Positions 10,813-22,086 of a DNA stretch of 64,000 nucleotides are shown here, in pieces; position 1 is the first letter of the stretch, and each line of letters opens with the position of its first letter. The translations under genes and the position numbers were made by a program. Source of the stretch: Paraniabella defluvii (GTDB lineage: Bacteria; Bacteroidota; Bacteroidia; Chitinophagales; Chitinophagaceae); contig CP079215.1 in assembly GCA_019316985.1 (NCBI GenBank), forward strand, positions 6,014,001 to 6,078,000. The letters run 5' to 3'. The notes under the pieces are model-generated. The model was not told where the DNA came from. It did not search any database and saw only the letters and a list, made by a program, of their open reading frames with translations.

Positions 10813-11675
10813 CTACATCATATACTCTTTTTGATACATTAAAGGACTACGGCCTGTAATAATTTTGAAATACTTATGAAAGCTCGAAAAATTGTTGAAC
10901 CCGCTTTCAAAACATAAACGCTTCAGGCATGTATTGGTTTCTATCAATAGCCTGCAAGCGTATCCAACCCGCAACTCAATAAGATATTGGGAATAAGTTT
11001 TGCCTGTTCGTGATTTAAAGTACCTGCAAAAGGAATTAGGGCTAATATTGGCGATTTCTGCTATTTCCTCCAATGCTATCCTATGTTTAAAATGTTTTCC
11101 TGAATAATCAAAAATGGCCTGAAGTCTTTCATCTTCATCAGAATAGTCATTCGGCCTGAAACCAACAGAAGATAGCTCAGTGCAATTCTGTTCTGAGGAA
11201 ATAATCATTAACGCCTCGATCATCAATAGTATCCGCTGACTTCCTTCGGCGTAAGAAAGTTGTTCCAGGATGGTTGCAACACGGCTTCGCGCGCTACCTT
11301 CTATTTGCAAGCCTCTTTTGATCGCTCAAAAACCGCCTTTATTTCTATATTCTCGGGCAGGTCTAAAAAATGGCTTCCAAGAAAGTTTTGAGGGAAATGA
11401 GCTACAAATACATTCACCTGATTTGCCTTTTCCTCAAAAAAAAGAATCAGAAAAACGCCAGTAGTGAGGAAGGTTGGGCCCCACCAATACTACGTCGCCG
11501 CTTTTAAAAGTTGAAATATTATCACCTATAAACTGCGTACCCTCCCGTTTTTGAAATAAATCAATTCAAGTTCTGCATGAAGATGCCAGCGATTGTTTAC
11601 ATGGGGTACCGAATCATTTCTAAAACTAAATGAACTGTAGGGCTCAGTGTGCATTTTAAGTAATTGAGGTTTCAT
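10813..11675 (-). CDS. AraC-family transcriptional regulator, frameshifted
   Basis: About 287 residues. The start at 11675 gives MKPQLLKMHTEPYSSFSF. The N-terminal half is a cupin-like ligand domain (RWHLHAELELIYFKNG, later VVLVGPNLPHYWRF). The C-terminal half holds two AraC helix-turn-helix units: IALEEIAEIANISPNSFCRYFKSRTGKTYSQYL and CLKRLCFESGFNNFSSFHKYFKIITGRSPLMYQKEY. The frame is broken at two or more places between about 11310 and 11540, inside the ligand domain; the HTH half is intact. It is a close paralog of the regulator at 44644-45510 (same start MKPxLLK, same NRRWHCHEE/NNRWHLHAE and PHYWRF motifs). It is read in the same direction as the dehydrogenase and cytochrome genes and may control them, or the SusC/SusD genes upstream. 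The ligand is unknown. Confidence 0.82.
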
Positions 11676-11896
11676 AAAAGCATTTTTAGTTAAGCAATCA
11701 TTGTTAAGCAAATAGGAATTTGATCAGTTTATTTTAAGTTTATGGTTTACAGTTACACCTGGTGCAAGGTTACAAGCAGGCAACCCCTGTTTAAAGGGCA
11801 TTACACGCTGCTGCCGAATTCCTTCACCTGTTGGCAAGCCATATATTCCCGTGAGCAACTACATGCATTATTAAATTTCTGTAATTGCCTGGTGTG

Positions 11897-13609
11897 TTAC
11901 CAACCCGGGTTTTGAGGATATGCCGTTCCCGTAGTCACTGCATCGATCTGGTTTTGAGGAATAGGGCGTAGTACATGAAATTCTTTGATGTTTGCCGCCG
12001 CTTCGGGATTATAGTTCTTTGTCTTCACCCGGTCTATCAGTTTACCGGTTCGTACGAGGTCCAGCCATCTTGTTAGCTCGCCACATAATTCCCGGCTACG
12101 TTCATCAAGAATAAAATCCAGGGAAGGGATCGCTGATACATCCATGACGGCGGGGTTGGAATTGGGATAAGCAGCCCGCCTTCTCACTATGTTAATATAT
12201 TGAAGCGCCTCGGCCGTACCTGCGCCGCCCATAAATGCAGCTTCAGCTGCTATGAGGTAGGTTTCTGCCAGGCGGTATACTATTACCGGCCTTATAGAAG
12301 GATAGTTCATGTCAGCCCTCTTGGTGTCGTTATACTTCTTCATATAGGGGCTCAAGCTGATATTATAATTATTGGGAGGCATCAATAAATACCTCGCAGC
12401 TGCAATCTCGGCAGCAGTAGCCGGTTTACCAGGCATAAAAATGGCGGTGTCTCCCACCGAAAATTTGGGTTGTCCCACTACTGCGCCCGCCGGTGCTCCC
12501 GGAGGCAGAGGAGCCGTCCACTTGGGAATGGAGGCGGCATTATTACTGTACCATACCGTTTGAAAAGTTTTATTATACCTTGTATCATTTACACGCTCGG
12601 CAAATGCCACTTCTGTTAGCCACCGGGTGGGTACGCAACGTATATACGGCCGCCCATATTGCACATCTCTTTTCATACCGCCCACATCTTCATACTTAGG
12701 CACCCACATATGGTTCAGCACATTATCTGAACCGCCGCTATTATTGGGGCCGTTATAAGCCAGGTTGGAGGTATGCTGTACCGTCCAGATCACTTCATTG
12801 CTGGCTTCATTTCCTTCTTCAAAAACCTGCCCGAAATCAGGCAGCAGGCTGAGCCCGCTTTTATTGATCACTTCTGTAGCGCTGTTATAAGCATTTTTAT
12901 AATCATCCGCTTTTTTTGCAGCTGAGCCGGCTCTTGCCAGGTATACCTTAGCCAGCACATGCCATGCAGCAGTTCTGGTTACCTTCCCGGGCAAAACACC
13001 TGTTGATTTAGGGCTTAATGGCAAAGCAGGTTCAGCAATAGCATCATTCAGATCCTGGATAATGAAATCATATACCTCTGCCATGGGGGGGTGCGTGTTG
13101 CCGATGTTACCGGGGTGGTTTGAAAATTCGTGTTGAGTGTTACATCGCCCCAGAATTGCACGAGCAAAAAATAGAAGTTGGCTCTCAGAAATTTTGCCTC
13201 AGCCACAATCCGGCCTTTTTGTTCTGCAGAAAGGCCCGTTACTTTGGAGGCATTTTCTATGACGCCGTTACAGGTATTGATATTGGTATAACACTCCTTC
13301 CATATAGCAGCTACCGTACCATTGGAGGTATTGTAGTTGCTATTATACTTGTTTATATCATTGTTCCCGTCTTTACCCGTGTAAAACTCGTCTGTACCTA
13401 TTACCGTCATCGTAAAAGGTTTTGTGTTCCCCACAGGTTCCTGGTGCCGGCATAAGCCGCGTCCAATCCGCGCTGAAAACCCTGCGTGGTTGAAAAAACT
13501 CAGGTGTAAGGATAGAGTGCGGTTCCTCTCTCAATTGTTTGGTACAAGCTGAAACAAGCACTACCAACAAGAGGTTAAGCCAAAAAGAAAATAGTTTTTT
13601 CATGTTCAT
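11897..13609 (-). CDS. SusD/RagB-family glycan-binding lipoprotein, frameshifted
   Basis: About 565 residues. The start MNMKKLFSFW precedes a lipoprotein signal ending LVSAC, so the mature protein should be anchored in the outer membrane. The SusD fold shows in the N-terminal TPR part (IWKECYTNINTCNGVIENA, AEAKFLRANFYFLLVQFWGDV) and the C-terminal part (VIVYRLAETYLIAAEAAF, LDFILDERSRELCGELTRWLDLVRTGKL). It ends YPQNPGW, the usual SusD ending. Breaks lie near 13085 and 13430-13480; one T or C run miscalled by a base would explain each. It follows the SusC gene at 13686-17074 by 76 bases and forms the receptor pair with it. The ligand cannot be told from sequence. It lies downstream of an ECF sigma/FecR pair. 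Confidence 0.87.
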
Positions 13610-13685
13610 AATATGTTTGGGTTTGCCAAAGCAACAAACCGTTGTAAAAATCTGATATCGTGGAATTATCATTCATCTTCAGGGG

Positions 13686-16600
13686 TTACAATGTAATATT
13701 CAATCCAAAAAGAATAGAATAGGTAGCAGGCGTATCTACATTGATTTCGCCGCGGTTGTTACCTGCATTAATGGCTTCAGGATCGATGCCCTTATACACA
13801 TTGCGATACTTCGAGAAAAGAATGAAGGCATCATTGGCTGTAACATATACTCTTGCCGAACGGAGATTCAGGAACGAGTTGGGAAGATTATACCCCAATG
13901 TCAGGCTCCTGACTTTAACGAATGTTCCGTCGAAATATCCCAGGGTTGAGTTATTAGGTGTATTGGTAGACGCGGCATTAGGCTTTGGCCAAAAATTTTC
14001 GCCATTGGTCGGCGTCCAGTAATTGACACGCAGGTTGTTGTAATTTCCCTGGAAAGTGTTGGCAAAACCACTATTGTGCATACGGCTGGTAATAGTGCTT
14101 CCAAACCGGCCAAAAGCAACAATCGTAAAGTCAAAGCCTTTATAAGCTAACCTGTTGGTAAAGCCTGCCGACCAGCGGGGCTGGCTCGAGCCCAATATCA
14201 CCCGGTCGCTTGCATTGATCTTGTTATCGCCGTTTACATCTTCTACCTTTATATTTCCGATAACCGATCCGGTACCGGTAAGAGACAGTCCCAGGCTTTT
14301 GGCAAGCGCCGAATCCGCTGCCGTATTCTGCCAGATACCTATCTTCCTGTAATCAAAAATGGTTCCTATGGGATAGCCAACAAACCGGCTATTGGTTATA
14401 TCCATTGTTACCCCTTCCTGTAGTTGCGTTATTTTGCCCCTGTTTAAAAAGAAGTTGATATCTGATGTCCAGCTTACTTTATTCCGGCCATCTCCTGCAA
14501 GGTTCACCGTTGCCAGCTGTATTTCTATTCCCCTGTTTTCCGTTTTACCAACATTGGTTACAATAGCATTGGGGATTCCGGAAGTAGGCGGTAAGCTTTG
14601 TGGTAGTAAAGGGAACTGGTGGCCTGCTTATAAAATTCAACAGAGCCGGATATCCTGTTATTAAACAGGCCAAAGTCAAGCCCCAGGTTGGTGCTGGCAG
14701 TATATTCCCAGGTTAAATTAGGATTGGGAACATCTGAGAGATAAACGCCGGTTGTCATCTGATCGCCGTAATTGTACACGGCTCCCGATAAGGCGCCAAG
14801 GGTTTGATAGGGATCAATCGCCGTGTTACCTACTTTACCGTAACTCACCCTCAGTTTAAGGTTGGAGAATATACGCGCATTACGGATAAAATCTTCCTGT
14901 GCCAGGTTCCATGCCAACACACCCGAAGGGAATGCCTGGAACTGGTTACCGGGCGCCAGTCTCGAAGACCCATCTGAACGTACGGTTATAGTAGCCAGGT
15001 ATTTATTTTTAAAGGCATAGTTGGCGCGCCCCATAACAGAGACGATATTCCATTTGGCATAGCTGCCAACACCCCGCAAATTGGCGCCAAACGCGGGGTT
15101 ATAATACCAGAGAGGATCAGCTACGATATCATTATTATCAAACTGGCTGGTTTGCCCCTGGGATTCCTGCATACTAAATAATCCTGTAAAATCGATCCGG
15201 TGTTTTTCAGCGAACGTCTTATTATACGTCAGAATATTTTCCAGTGTATAGTTCGTAGCAAATTCTGTCCGGTTTCTTGAAGTGGAAAGCCCTCCAAGAT
15301 TATTGGATGTTGCACTCGCATAGTAATTACCATAGATGTCGGACCGTATTTCGGCACCGGCGTTGAACCGGTATTTTAACCCTTTAGCCAGGTTCACGTC
15401 GAGGTATAACGTAGTAAAGGTTCCGGTTCTTTTACGGTTCTCTATTTTGGCACCTTCTACAAAATCGCCAAGCGGATTCCACACCTGATTGGCACTGCCG
15501 GGAACAAATCCCCATAAATTGCCGTTCTCGTCATAAGGCGTAGCCAGGGGACTGGCTCTTAAAACCTGACCCATAGGATTGGCATTTTCACCTTTAATAA
15601 CGCTAAAGTTGTTTAAGGAGCTCAATCCTACTTTTACCGATTTACCTAGCTGCTGATCGAGGTTGAGTCTTACAGAAAAGCGTTCGAACGATTGACCCGG
15701 GTAAATACCTGTTTCATTATGATAGCCTGTAGAGATCGCGTACTGTGTTTTAGCCGAACCTCCGGAAACGCTAAGCTGATGATCTGTATTCAACCCGGTC
15801 TTATAAATCAGGTCCTGCCAGTCGGTACTACGCCCCATGTTCATCGACTCTATTTCCTGCGGCGCAAAAACTCCATCCGCTATGATTGCAGGATCGTCGA
15901 TGCCCGTATACTTCCTGCTGCCATTGCTGAGGAAATTTCCGTTATAAGCCGCCCACTTTTTAAGCAGTGCAAACTCTTCCCCGTTCATCACTTCTATTTT
16001 TCCCAGGTTTTTCACAAACCCGGTATACCCGCTGTAAGCCACAACAGGCTCTCCGTTACGACCCCGGCGACTTGTAACCAGTATTACTCCATTGGCGCCC
16101 CTTGACCCGTAAATAGCGGTGGCCGATGCATCTTTCAGTACTTCGAGCGAAACGATATCGTCCGGGTTCAGATCGTTAATATTGCCGTTATAAGGAATTC
16201 CATCCACTACAAACAGCGGCCCGTTATCGGCACTTATAGAGCGAACGCCCCTGATGCGTATCACCGGCGAGGCGCCGGGCTTGCTGTTACCGCCGCCCTT
16301 TTGAATATCGATACCGGCACCCCTTCCCTGCAACGCCTGCGAAAGATTGGCAGCAGGCACCTCACGCAAAGACTTTTCATTAATGGAGGTAATGGAACCC
16401 GTAACATCAGACTTGCGCTGGGTACCGTAACCTATCACTATCACTTCGTCGAGTTTTCCATCTGCCTTTTCGAGCACGATGCCCGAACCGATAGCAGTTA
16501 TAGCTACCTCCCTGGTTTTAAAACCAACCACAGAAATAATCAGTATAGACTGATCATCCTTTACATCAATACGAAAACTGCCATCATTTGCGGTAACAGT

Positions 16601-17074
16601 ACCGTTAACTGTTCCTTTCTCAATAACATTGGCGCCGGCTACAGGCTGACCATTCTGGTCAACAACGACCCCTTTCACCGGTAACGCCGCTACCATGTCA
16701 TTACCGGTGTCGCCGGTGATAACAATTAATCCTTTCTTCATTTTTTTATAGGAAAAACTGGTAGTTTTTAAAATCTGCTGCATTACTTCGTCAATAGTTG
16801 CATTCTTCGCAAATACATCGATTTTCTGCCGGCTCAGCGCCACGCTGTCGCTGTAAACAAACCGGTAGTCATACCGCGATTCTATTCCGGTTAGTACCGC
16901 CAAAATAGAAATATTAGCCTGCTTCAAATTTATTTTCTCCTGGGAAAACGTCTTGATCGCAATTGCCTGACTGGATGTTAAAAGAATAATAAATACGGCA
17001 AGCTTCATTACCAATATATATTTGATAATTAATTGCACCCTAACGCGCATGGCGGGGCAATCCTTAATTTTCAT
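13686..17074 (-). CDS. SusC/RagA TonB-dependent outer-membrane transporter with STN domain, one frameshift
   Basis: About 1,130 residues. The N-terminus has a signal peptide (YILVMKLAVFIILLTSS), a STN (secretin/TonB N-terminal) domain at ~45-115 (SILAVLTGIESRYDYRFVYS) and a carboxypeptidase-regulatory-like beta-sandwich (VKGVVVDQNGQPVAGANV). Next come the SusC TonB-box-like segment LDEVIVIGYGTQRKSDVTGSI, the plug (VIRIRGVRSISADNGPLFVVDGIPY, LKDASATAIYGSRGANGVI) and the beta-barrel. STN domains contact a FecR-type anti-sigma across the periplasm, which matches the FecR and ECF sigma genes directly upstream: substrate binding should release the sigma factor. One break at about 14593 (AA should be AAA on the plus strand) splits the barrel. 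The other two SusC genes in the window lack the STN domain. Confidence 0.92.
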
Positions 17075-17213
17075 ATTTTTGTATTAATTAAAGTGATTGA
17101 ATATTGCTGTCCAGGCAATGATTACTTTACTATCCGGCGGGAAATGGTTGCACATTTTCCGCTTTTTTGTGATTACATGTTATGACTGATTATTCATACG
17201 GGCCTATTTTGGT

Positions 17214-18241
17214 TTAATTAAAAAGCAATACGTTATTTTTATCGATCGTATATTGAATTCCGGCAGCTAGTCTGAAAGTCTCTAAAACTTCCATAAGGCT
17301 CTCGTCTTTAAAGATACCACTGAGTTTTCTGTCTAACAGTGCTGACTTTTGTACCTGGATAGTACAGCCATAATGGCGCTCCAGCGTTTTTATAATCTGT
17401 TCCAGCCGCTCCTGTTTAAATACCAGGCGATTGGTCAGCCATCCTGTTTCTGCAGTAACGGCCTGCGCTGAGTCATAGCTGACTTTTACAACCGCGATCT
17501 CGGGTTGCTCTTTTTCCCGGTCGGCTTTAACGAAGGGATCGCGTACCACTACTTTCTCCATGGGTTTTAGCAGTATTTTACCCATTTCCTTCTTTTTAAA
17601 AGCAATCTGTACCGAGCCTTCCATTAAAGCTGTTTCCGCATTATTTTCATCCCTGTAAGAACGTACATTAAAAGCAGTACCCAGGGCCGTTACTTCCATT
17701 AAGTCTGTATGCACAATAAAGGGATGCGCTTTATCTTTAGCCACTTCGAAATAGGCTTCGCCAGATAACCATACCGATCTTGTCTTTACACCAAATGTAT
17801 TGTCGTAAGTTAGTTTGGTATCAGCATTTACCCACACTTTAGTGCCGTCTATAAGCGTTATCGTTGTTTTAGATCCCTTTTGCGTAGCAATAATATTGGT
17901 GGGATCGATTTTTTTGTATGCTGATTGAAAAAGATCGCTGCAACAGTAATAACAATTAATACAGCAGCTGCAGCCGCCAGTAATCGCTTGATATATACCG
18001 TTCTTTTATTCAACGGCCTGTAATTCATCTTTTTCTTTAGCAGGTCGAGTTCGTCTTTAATAACCCTGTCCTCCCGCTTATTAAAAAGAGGCTGCATCTC
18101 CGAAATCTCCTGCAGGTTATTGAAGACCGACGAATACAACGGATTGTCTTCGATAGCCTCGTTTAACTCCTTTAATTCCCAAAGTGATATTTCGCCGCTC
18201 TCTTTCTTTCTTATAAGTTCAATGAACCTCGACTTTTCCAT
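17214..18241 (-). CDS. FecR-family anti-sigma regulator, one frameshift
   Basis: About 345 residues. The first ~85 residues are a cytoplasmic anti-sigma region (MEKSRFIELIRKKESGEISLW). A single membrane helix follows (RLLAAAAAVLIVITVAAIFF), then the periplasmic FecR domain (TKVWVNADTKLTYDNTF, RSVWLSGEAYFEVAKD, HPFIVHTDLMEVTALGTAFNVRSY) and a C-terminal STN-like domain (RLEQIIKTLERHYGCTIQV). It should hold the ECF sigma factor encoded just upstream and respond to the STN domain of the SusC encoded just downstream. One break lies in a run of seven T at 17909-17915 (plus strand); eight would restore TKKIDPTNII. The gap of 139 bases to the SusC start is AT-rich and may hold a sigma-dependent promoter, but I could not define one. 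Confidence 0.88.
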
Positions 18242-18319
18242 AATTAGACCATACTTAACTATAAAGAGTATGGGGCTGCCAAAACCCTTAGTCTTTTCAA
18301 AAAAAAAAGAAAAATATTT

Positions 18320-18912
18320 TTATTGCGCCTTTTTGCCTGGCTTGAAATGCTTCTGGTGCTCGGGAAGCATCTGCTCAAAACAATCTACTATGCGGCTATA
18401 GGCAAGCGTCATGTGCGCCTCTACTGTTTTTACTGATATATCCAATAGCTGGGCTACATCTTTGTATTTCAAACCATCTTCTTTTACCAGGCGGAAAACC
18501 AGCCGGCATTTAAAAGGAAGGCTATTGATGGAGGCCTGTAATTGCTGAAATTGTTCCCTGGCAATAAATGTATACTCAGGACTCATATTATCGAAGGAAA
18601 TTTGCTCTAAATGTTCGTTGTCGATGGGCGTTAATCTTGAGCGTTTGCTTACATGACGTACCGCATTATTTTTATCGAACTATACAGGTAGTGCCCAATG
18701 TTGCTGACGGCACTTAAGGTACGCCGATTGGTCCACAACGTTAAAAAGAGATCCTGCACCAGGTCCAGTGCTACTTCTTTATCATCAACAATAGTAGAAA
18801 CATATGCTAACAGCCCTGATGAAAAATAGGTATATAGCTTCTCAAACGACTCGTGCGAATCGTTTTCAGCTACATCGTTCACCCATTCAGGGACTTTCCT
18901 CTTCATTAGCAA
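18320..18912 (-). CDS. ECF RNA polymerase sigma factor, one frameshift
   Basis: About 197 residues. Region 2 is ESFEKLYTYFSSGLLAYVSTIVDD followed by VALDLVQDLFLTLWTNR. Region 4 is INSLPFKCRLVFRLVKEDGLKYKDVAQLLDISVKTVEAHMTLAYSRI, the DNA-contacting helix-turn-helix. One break near 18665 separates them; the linking segment reads NAVRHVSKRSRLTPIDNEHLEQI in the next frame. It is the first gene of the order sigma, FecR, SusC, SusD, the classic trans-envelope signalling set of Bacteroidota. ATGs at 18912 and 18906 are both possible starts. A good -7 box lies 22 bases upstream. Direct target is probably the SusC/SusD pair downstream and perhaps its own operon. Confidence 0.87.
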
Positions 18913-18934
18913 GACTTTGACACCAACAGTTTAT

Positions 18935-18942
18935 CAAATATA
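18935..18942 (-). promoter_or_regulatory. -7 promoter element of the ECF sigma operon
   Basis: The minus strand reads TATATTTG, an exact match to the Bacteroidota vegetative -7 consensus TAnnTTTG, 22 bases before the sigma-factor ATG. A TTG sits 24 bases further upstream (CAA at 18967-18969 on the plus strand), slightly far for a -33 element. This suggests that basal expression of the sigma gene uses the housekeeping sigma factor. Confidence 0.55.
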
Positions 18943-19001
18943 GTATTCCTTTTTGATTTCACCCATCAACACCTATCGAAGTTCCTTATAACCAATATTC
19001 T

Positions 19002-20504
19002 CTAAGGCCCGGGGCCCAGCCTCAGCTTTAACTGCTGCAGATAAAGACTAAGCGGCTCCACTGGTTTATTATGAGAATCGTAAACTCCTTCCGGTAAAAA
19101 CGGCTCTTTATCAAAAGGCATAGCCTTCTGTTGCCGTTCTCCGGAAGAACCGATGACCCAGTTAAAAGCTCCCGGGGCTGCTGATTTAAATACGACTTTG
19201 CTACGCAGTTCCAGGCCACAGCCCAACCTACAGACCAGCCATGGCCGGAGCCCATTTCACCACGATTCATGAAATCAATACCACCGTCGGGCACCTTACA
19301 TCCGTCAATCAATAAGCCGGTTGCCCATCTTTGATGGGGCTGTATCCAGCCATTACCGCTGAAGGTACAGTTCAGCAACACGTTAGGTCCGCTTACTTTT
19401 GCCCCGGTAGCCAGAAAAAAACATTATCGCCACGGATCTTACATTTATTGAACAACAGCTGCCCCCATTAGCACTCAGGTCGGCTGGCTTGGCTGCTCCT
19501 ATGGTAGAAGCAGTATGCTGTATATCGATGTTCTCTACAGTAATTCTCCTGCCGGAAACAGCAATGCTGTTAACGGTGTTACTGATGGAAAGATCGCGGA
19601 GCCAGCCATCTGCCACGCCCTTTACCCTTATTGCCGAATGATGCTGCTGGCTGATGGTAACCGATTGCTCCGGGGCAACTATAGAAAGATTTTCCAGGCC
19701 CACATTTTTTACTTCGCCTGTTCGTCTTATTTTTTGTACCGTTGTTCCGGGTGCCGTAAAATGAGCGTCATAGCTATCGGTTAAAGGAACCTCTATCATG
19801 ATGACATTATTTTTACCGCCCTGATGGTGCGTTCTGTAGTCAGCTCCCCGGTTATCCAGGTTTGCTCCTTACCATCCCGCACCAAAGCATCCATTCCCAT
19901 AAAATGCACCCATGAATCGGTTACCGGCTTGCTGATTGCAATTTCATCTCCTGCCGAAAAGTTCCTGCCATCTGCTACTGTAAACTGATGAGCCCCGGAG
20001 GGTACATAAGCATCGGTAATAAAAACAGCTTCTCCCACCCGTTCGGTTTTTAGGTTTTCCCCAATTGAAAAACAAACATGCGGTACACCCGTCATGATAA
20101 TTTTCGAAGCTTCGCCTGATCCTCTCAGCACAATACCGTCGCTGGCCAGCCGTATTGTTTGTGAGCAGGGATAATTGCCGGGCGCCAGTACTACAGCACC
20201 CTGAAACCATCCTGTAAAGGCATTTGCGATACGGAATCTATAATACGCTGGATATGGGCTGCATTATCGCCTGCTACCGGGTAAACAGTTACCCGGGCAG
20301 GTATTTCGGGAATTCTTACGCCACCTCCCTTATAGCCCGCATAAGAAAAATCTATAATCCGGTCGCCCTTAGCCGTGCCTGTGTATTCCAGCGTTCCCGA
20401 TCCAGTCTTTTTATCCATTTACTTTGTGCTGCAGCAGTATGTTGCGCAACGGCAGTGCCCAGCCAGGTGGTTACGCTAACCATGACAGCAACTATTTTAT
20501 GCAT
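19002..20504 (-). CDS. Secreted right-handed beta-helix (pectate-lyase-like) protein A, frameshifted
   Basis: About 500 residues with a signal peptide (MHKIVAVMVSVTTWLGTAVAQ). The N-terminal part (IIDFSYAGYKGGGVRIPE, NAAHIQRIIDSVSQMP) is the start of a pectate-lyase-superfamily beta-helix. Helical rungs follow (NVGLENLSIV, GWLRDLSISNTVNSIAV). The C-terminal part has GPNVLLNCTFSGNGWIQPHQRWATGLLIDGC and GSGHGWSVGWAVAWNC, motifs shared with the paralog at 48547-50047. Breaks occur near 20200, 19800, 19440, 19370 and 19190. The start overlaps the end of the GH28 gene by 13 bases, so it is translationally coupled and the last gene of the 25-kb operon. Probably a lyase or hydrolase on uronic-acid polymers; the reaction is not established from sequence. 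Confidence 0.68.
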
Positions 20505-22067
20505 ACGGGGTAAGTTGGGTTACTCAAAAAGGTTTTGTCCACCGGGTAATTTATTTTTTTCAGGTAAATCTGTGACTTACTGGCTGCGTCGGCCACTACC
20601 AATGACCGCATATTCCCATAAACAGTCCACCCCTCCAGGGTAATATTGGCAGACTGTTTTATATGTATTGCAGAGGCCGCATTTTTCGTTGCGGGGATTA
20701 CAGCATCCGTAACCGCCATATTGGTGGCATCCTGCAAAAACAAGGCTGGCCGCAGATCGTTGCTTCTTAGCACGAACTGCAATCCCTTAATCCTGATATC
20801 CTTTACGTGCCGGGCCCAAAGGCCGTAAGATGGAATAACCGGGCCAAAAGTTTTAATTTCAGGATATTCTTTAATCGCCTCGGGAACATTAGCCATTACC
20901 TCATCCGCAGCGCCACCGCCGGGTAATTCTATCCATATATTTTCCAGCGTTACACCGGATAATTGATGTTCAGGTACGCCGGTCATAAGAATACCGGTTG
21001 CGGCTTTCAGCTGTGTGCTGTCTGCAGATACGGCTGTTATATTTTTAATATCACATTTTCAAAATACCCTGTAGTTTGTTGCTGATCCTGTCCTTTTCGA
21101 AATACATTGAGGCGCGATCCAAGACGTAGCAATATGGGTGTGCGAACATCATTCATTTTTACATCGGCTATTGTTATATTTTTTATCGGAGCGCCATCTA
21201 CCGACAATAGCTTAATGCCCCCGTTACGGGTTTCATAGATATAACAATCCCTGATATCAATATCTTCAAAACCGGCCATAGACTCGGTTCCTATTTTGAT
21301 ACCGGCCTGGCTGCTTTTGAGCCGCATTTTTCTGACAGTGATATTTTTACAGGCCATTTTGCTGGAGGTGGTTTTAAATACCAATGCATCATCGCCGCTC
21401 ACTACATCGCAATTGCTGATGTTAACATCCTGACAGCCATCAATACCAATGCCGTCATTATGTGCCACGCCTGTACTGCGGATCTTTACATTTTCTATCT
21501 CAATATTCCTGGACTGGAAATAGTGCGATGTCCATGCACCGGCATAGTTCAGGCTGATATCTTTAACGATCACATTATCGCACCGGACAACGCGTAGTAA
21601 AAAAGGTCTACGTCCCCAACGCTGGCCTTCGGGCCTGGTATCTTTAAGTATATGTACCGCTTTTAAAGCAGACCCCTGTCCGTCAATAATACCCCGGCCT
21701 TCGATCCCTATATTTTTCCGGTCTACGGCTACCAGTAATGCCCATCCTACGTCTATACCCAGTCCTTCGGTAAAAGGATCCACATTGCGATAATCCCCGA
21801 TATCCGTACTACCCAGTAAACGCGCGCCTTCTTCAAAGTATAGCTTTATATTATCTCTGAACTCTACAGTGCCGGTAAGATAATCTCCTTTGGGAAAATG
21901 ACCCTCCCGCCACCTTTACCATGGCAATCATCTATAGCCTTCTGAATAGCGGCAGTGTTCATCGTATGTCCGTCTGCTTTGGCTCCGAAATCAGTAACGA
22001 TTACATCCGCTGCCCGTATAACCGAAAAAATGCCGGATAGCGCCAGGAAAAGCATCAATTTTTTCAT
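20492..22067 (-). CDS. GH28 polygalacturonase-type glycoside hydrolase, frameshifted
   Basis: About 525 residues, with signal peptide MKKLMLFLALSGIFSVIRAAD and the entry motif VTDFGAKADGHTMNTAAIQKAIDDC. The beta-helix shows the GH28 signature blocks: VAHNDGIGIDGCQDV, VVSGDDALVFKTTSS (catalytic Asp pair) and SSQAGIKIGTESMAGFEDI (substrate-binding Lys region). The family hydrolyses alpha-1,4-galacturonosyl or related bonds in pectins. Breaks lie near 21890 and 21035. A C-terminal extension (VTLENIWIELPGGGA ... PSYGLWARHVKDIRIKGLQF) is shared with the GH28-type protein at 45568-48381. It lies 19 bases after the GH29 gene and overlaps the beta-helix gene by 13 bases. Confidence 0.85.
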
Positions 22068-22086
22068 AACTTTATTATATACACTA

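Noticed and set aside
14392-16684. Long plus-strand ORFs opposite the SusC gene (for example 15692-16105 and 16301-16684)
   Set aside because: They lie entirely antisense to a well-conserved SusC plug and barrel, have no domains or signal peptides, and follow its codon pattern; shadow frames.
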